Source of the DNA: Ficedula albicollis
Lineage: Eukaryota; Chordata; Aves; Passeriformes; Muscicapidae
Direction: 5' to 3'
DNA: 64,000 bases
Assembly: GCF_000247815.1 (NCBI RefSeq)
Contig: NC_021684.1
Span: 10,115,430-10,179,429, forward strand
Shown here: in pieces, positions 59,301-64,000 of the stretch
Layout of the letters: each line of letters begins with the position of its first letter
How positions within the stretch are numbered: position 1 is the stretch's first letter
Notes under the pieces: generated by a model
What the model was told of the DNA's origin: nothing
What the model saw: the letters and a program-made list of their open reading frames with translations, nothing else
Databases searched by the model: none
Made by a program: the position numbers and the translations under genes

Positions 59301-60713
59301 AATATTGGTGCCTGGGCTAAAGCCAAACATTCAGCAGTAACAGGGTAGTAATCATTTGCTCTGGTGTTGTGTACAGATAGGTAAAGAGGAAATGTACAAA
59401 CCACTGTAGATTTGGTATGCAAGAAAGATTGCTGATCTTTTTCAGACATGTGTCTGACCTGTGATAGATGTCTTGCTCTGTATGTTTTCTTTCTTCTTTG
59501 CTCAAGCTTGAAGCTTGCAGAGTGAGGGAATAAGACCTAAATCATTGGCCTTTCTTTAGAACAGAAAAGAATTTGGATTAATTTGCTGTAGATATCAGCA
59601 GGTTAGTTGGTTCACCAACAGGTAAGATGAGTTTATTTTTGTAATTTTTCAATATACTTTTAACTTTTATTTTCAAAACTATCTCAGTGGGCTTTCAAAT
59701 TTGACTGTCAATTCCAGAAATCTGCAATGGTTTAATTTGCTGGGTGAAAGGCATGAGGAGTGACAAGGAAGCAGTAATTAAATTTCTGTAAGATAACATC
59801 TAGCTGACTTAATGGTTAAGCTTTTTCTTCATTTTTTCAATTTTATGTGGGAGCTAGTCTACAATATTTGGAGCATTCAAATCTGTATTCTGAGCAGCAT
59901 TCATAATCTCATGTCATTAAAAAGACATTCAAGCAATCAGCATTTAGTCATCCTTTGTCCCTTCCCAAACAAGGGGTGTGGAGCATCTCAACTCAGGTTG
60001 TCCTGAAAATGCACAGAGCATTTCTCTGACATTATTTGATGCCCACAAATTCATTAGGACAGAAAGATTTTTTTTAATTGATTTTGTTCTTTCCAGGCTC
60101 ACTGTGGCCCCATGCATGTAGCACAGGGAAGCCATGGTGATATCCTAACTCTGCTGTTAAGCTCCTGCTGGCTGCTTTAGAGTCAGGTTTTTACTCATGC
60201 TGTGTCCACCCTTGCCTCTGCCATGCTGTGCTGCCATGGGAAAGGCTTTTTACCTCTGAGCTTCAGTTTATGTGGCAGTGGGAAGAAGGGTTGATCCTTG
60301 CTTTGGATGGGGTGATGGATCAGAGCACCTTTTGAGATGCCACTCATCTCTGCCTTGTGTGACCTCTGCGAGCAGCCTGGTTGCACCACTTGTAAAGCAT
60401 TTTGGGTTTTCTGTATGAGGAGTGTTGTACAAAAGCCAGCTGCTGTTATTATTTATCCTATTTATTTACTGGTCACATTTCCCAGAGCTGGGGGATGGAA
60501 AAAAGCAAGCAATCAGCATATTCACTTTGTTTACATTTCATTTCACTTTGGGTGTTTGGGGAATGCTGATTTGTTAAACACTGTTCCTTCCTTTGAAGCC
60601 TGTAATTTTGCATAGTGGAAACATTGCCCCGTTCTTACACCCAGGTGTACATTTCTCTTTTGAAGCATTATTTTAGGGCTCTGCCCATCAGAGGTTTGCT
60701 CCCTGCTGGACAC

Positions 60714-60867
60714 ATTCTCCTCCACACCAGCTCTCACCCTTTCTCTGACAGGAATCCAAGGAGTCGAAGCTGGCCTGGCTGGTGGGGTTAATTCTCCTCC
60801 ACACCAGCTCTCACCCTTTCTCTGCCAGGAATCCGAGGAGTTGAAGCTGGCCTGGCTGGTGGGGTTA
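60714..60867. repeat. 77-bp direct tandem duplication
   Basis: Positions 60714-60790 recur at 60791-60867 with about three substitutions (GACAGG/GCCAGG, CCAAGG/CCGAGG, GTCG/GTTG). The unit begins ATTCTCCTCCACACC and ends TGGTGGGGTTA. Confidence 0.93.
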
Positions 60868-61203
60868 ATAACTGTGGTATTGAAAGTATTTGCTCTGGAT
60901 ATTGTTAAGGCTTTTTAAAAATGGCCAGAAATATGTGGTACAGTCTCTGGTGAAGTGTTCCACATGAAACACAGCATTCCTGCAGCAGAATAACAGCTTG
61001 TGGTTTAAATAAATGTTGTTATTTCTGCTCAGCTGTAGGTGTACATGTATGTTTTGGTTCAGTGACTGCCAGATACTGTAAATGAGTATTGATTTCCTTT
61101 TCTATTTTAAGCTTTTCTGCAGAAAAGACATCCCACATGCCTTTGGCTTTCTTTCCCTGTACCTAAAATGATTGCAGCCAAGGACTCATCTAACTAAATA
61201 CTC

Positions 61204-61220
61204 TTTTTTTTTTTTTTTTT
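61204..61220. repeat. 17-base poly-T
   Basis: A homopolymer T run in the MGLL intron. I could not attach it to a recognisable retrotransposon. Confidence 0.9.
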
Positions 61221-62466
61221 GTTACCACCCATCTTTATTCTAGTAGTTGCACCTCAAGTAGGACAGGTCCCCATTCACATTTTGGAGCTTAAAGCTATTA
61301 CATCTGGCCCTTTTTGAGAGCAAATCAACAAGGCAGTGATTAAAACTCATGGCAGGTAGCTTCCTTATTTGTGTTTGCATGGCAGCCCTCCCTGTGAGAC
61401 GTGAAGCTGCCTTGGTGTTAGAAATTAAATAACATTTTAGGAACCAAGCCTGCAGTAGCTGAAGCCTTTGGACACCCAGATTAGCTCAGTGCAGCCAAGA
61501 AATAACACATATTGATTTGGCAGCCATAGGCTGAAGTCTGAATCCAACTCTGAGGTCATCTGTAGATGACTTAATGGTTTAAACCATTGCACCTCACCTG
61601 TGATTAAAATTTATTTTGGTTCAAAACGTGAATAAATATTTCATCTTTTAAAGCTCCTGTTGTAAAGATCATTGTCTTAGCAGCATTCCACAGCTCATGT
61701 TTAACTGCTCACATTCAACTTTCCTTCCTACCTCAGGTCTACAGCAAACATGGAATAGTAAATTAATTGGAACATGCTGAAAGCCTTGGCAAACGCTTTG
61801 CCTGTGACATTCCTAATTTCCCAGAGGAGTAGCTGCTGATATTGATTTTGACAGAGCCTGTAAAGCCTCTTGCTGCAAAGATTCCTCTCGTAGCTGGGCA
61901 AGGCTGAAGTGCAGCACTGGGATGTGCCAAGATTCCGTTGGAAATTAATGTGTTTAATCTCAAAATATGTTAAAATATACATAAGCCCTTTATGATAAGA
62001 AATAAATCCTTGAGTTTCTGTCTCTAAGTTTATGGAATAATTCCACCCTAGATTTTGGAAAATCTTGCAGAAAAACTTGGCAATTTAGAGACCCATGCTA
62101 CCTCTGACATCTGAACTTATAACGAGTTTGTCAGTTAGTTAAGAATAACCAATTAAGATCTCTGCCAACACAGAGGACTGCTGACAAAATTGGATCAGGA
62201 AGATAAAAGTGAGGACAGGCAATTGACTCTGCAGGAAGTAATCAGGAGTTCCACATTAGGAGTGAAATTGCCTGGCCACAAACAGTATTATTGTGTCTAA
62301 GTATTTCAGGGAATTAAGTCTTTCTTTCAACCATTGCCATACAACTAGGAATTGCACAGTCACTGCTTTATTAAAAAGTTACAATAACAGTATCTTGACT
62401 TCACAGAACAGGTCAAGTGTCATCTCCTTTCTTGCTCCTTCTTTACTCACAGCTCTCTTCCTGGAA

Positions 62467-62545
62467 GGTGCCCCCTGACCATGACAGGGGGGGTGGAAAT
62501 AGGTGATCTTTAAGATCCCTTTCAACCCAAACCATTCTATGATTC
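62467..62545 (+). mobile_element. CR1 LINE 3' end fragment
   Basis: The sequence GGGGGTGGAAATAGGTGATC, then AAGATCCCTTTCAACCC, ending CCATTCTATGATTC, is the last ~75 bases of an avian CR1, in plus orientation with the ATTCTATGAT terminus intact. It is 5' truncated and non-coding. Confidence 0.92.
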
Positions 62546-64000
62546 CAAGCTAGTGAAGATTTGCCCACATAAGCCCCAAATGCTTGATCAAAGTACTTCA
62601 GTCATGCAGGAATAGCTCAGAAACGTTCTGACCCTCTTGTGCCAGATGTGTGCTTTTCTGCCTCTTCCCAGGTGCTGGGGTGCTGAGCTGAATTCTTCCT
62701 GTAACAACTCTTACAGTGCTGCTGGTCATGAGTTGTCTGTACCATCCACTCCCTGAAATAGCAGCTTGGGACTGGAGGTGATCAGGATCTGAGCATGGCT
62801 AGAGTCTGAACCATGGAAAAGCCCATTTTTAAGAACCATTGGTTTGGGGGGGAGATTGACTATGAAGAACCTCTGGTGCACCTGGGTTCAGACTAGAAGT
62901 GATGTCCTGCACGAAAAATACCTTGCAGAAGAATTGAGGTCAGAAGAAGCCTGCAGACTTGTCTTAGGGGACTTCAGCAAGTGCCACTTAACATTTAGAT
63001 GTGGTGTTCTCTGTAGCACTCAATTATTTGTCTCTAACCACAAGCCTTCCTCAACAAATATTTTAAAATAACTGAGCAAGCACCATGTTCCTAAGGACTT
63101 AAACATTACCGTGTACTTGTGTGGATCTAACCAGGGGGAGGCTTTTACTAAATAAAATAATTTCCAACATTTGGAAGCTACAGAGGCATATCCAGAACTC
63201 CTCACCTCAATACATGAATACTGCTGTCTATTTCCATCTTCTGTGCTATGCCAAAAAGGGAGATTAAATTGTCAAAATGTGGCTGGGATGCCATGTAACA
63301 AGCATTCTTGCATGGCTTGAGCTCATCCCTTAATGAAGCACACCTTGTTCCTTTCTAGGAAGCTTCCCTTCCTTCAGGGTTGAGTTGGATTTGTCAGGCT
63401 ATGAACTTACAGCAGCAATAATGACTTGTCTCACTTGTCACTGGAACAGCTTTCAGTGCTCTGCATATGCCAAGACTTCAAGGGAGTTCAGTAAAAAAGA
63501 ACTGGTTTTGCACAGCTACTTTGAAACAGAGACATACTTCTACATTAAAAAAAAAATCTTTTTTTGTTCAGAGAGCAGATGTAGTACTGAACTAGTGAGT
63601 AATGCTGAGTTTAAGCGATGTGATGGTGCAGAAGAAGCTTCTTGCCCTTCAACTGCAGCTTTGTCATGCTTGGAAAGGACAGTCCATCTCATTACACAGG
63701 CCTTTCTATTTCCAGGGTTTTGCCTCACTAGGCAGTATCTGCATTTTGATTTCAAGAAGAAACTGCTACACGACTGGCTAAACAGTCATTTTTGTCCCTT
63801 TGGAAATCATTAAACATTCAGTGCAAGTGAAGAGGAGGGCAAGTCTGTGAAAAGTGTTCTTGCTCTTACTCCCTGTCTGTTGGTGCTCCATTGAGAGTGG
63901 TGGCCCTGCAGCCATCACTCATCTGCAGTGGCTTTGCTTCCAAGTCAAAATGAATTTTTAATAAAACTAACAAGAGGTATTTTATTTTTCCTGATTTCCA

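Larger units (their letters stand above)
51969..64000 (+). other. MGLL: MGLL intron 2 (continues beyond the window)
   Basis: From the GTGAGC donor to the right edge I found no further MGLL exon; the expected next one would include a VSHGAGEHSGRY-like stretch. The intron is therefore at least 12 kb. It holds a 20-bp and a 77-bp tandem duplication, an AAAT microsatellite, a poly-T run and a CR1 3' end. The many open frames are short and domain-free. Confidence 0.8.

Overview
The window is vertebrate nuclear DNA, almost certainly from a bird. It holds intron-split genes, long AT-leaning introns, one vertebrate-type CpG island, and three CR1 (chicken repeat 1) LINE fragments with the avian CR1 3' end. 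No bacterial, phage or viral gene was recognised. I identified the two genes by comparing their translations with remembered human orthologues, not by a database search.

Layout. From about 25.8 kb down to the left edge, the minus strand carries KBTBD12, a BTB-BACK-Kelch protein. Four coding exons are visible (25745-24676, 23761-23491, 20313-20163, 8817-8620). All their splice sites are GT/AG and their phases agree. They give about 563 residues of an expected ~620. The short last coding exon was not found and probably lies beyond position 1. From about 51 kb to the right edge, the plus strand carries the 5' end of MGLL (monoglyceride lipase). It has a CpG-island promoter, a tiny first coding segment (51237-51246) and a second coding exon (51830-51968). 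The catalytic exons lie beyond 64 kb. The two genes are head to head, as in human 3q21.3. They are not known to act in one pathway: KBTBD12 is a presumed cullin-3 substrate adaptor and MGLL breaks down monoacylglycerols, including 2-arachidonoylglycerol.

The 25 kb between the two coding starts has no recognisable protein gene. It does contain a promoter-like spot at 34.3-34.4 kb: a palindromic TATA/MEF2-type element followed on the minus strand by a strong splice donor. This could be a distant 5' exon of KBTBD12.

The rest is intron or intergenic sequence with structural oddities. Two pure poly-C runs (806 and 612 bases) are most likely assembly artefacts, one of them inside the MGLL CpG island. 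A 1055-bp segment is repeated in direct tandem with only two differences seen. Five further direct duplications have 60-86-bp units and a sixth has a 20-bp unit. I found no convincing new biological system. The points most worth checking are the assembly defects at the MGLL promoter, the upstream open reading frames of MGLL, and the candidate KBTBD12 5' exon.
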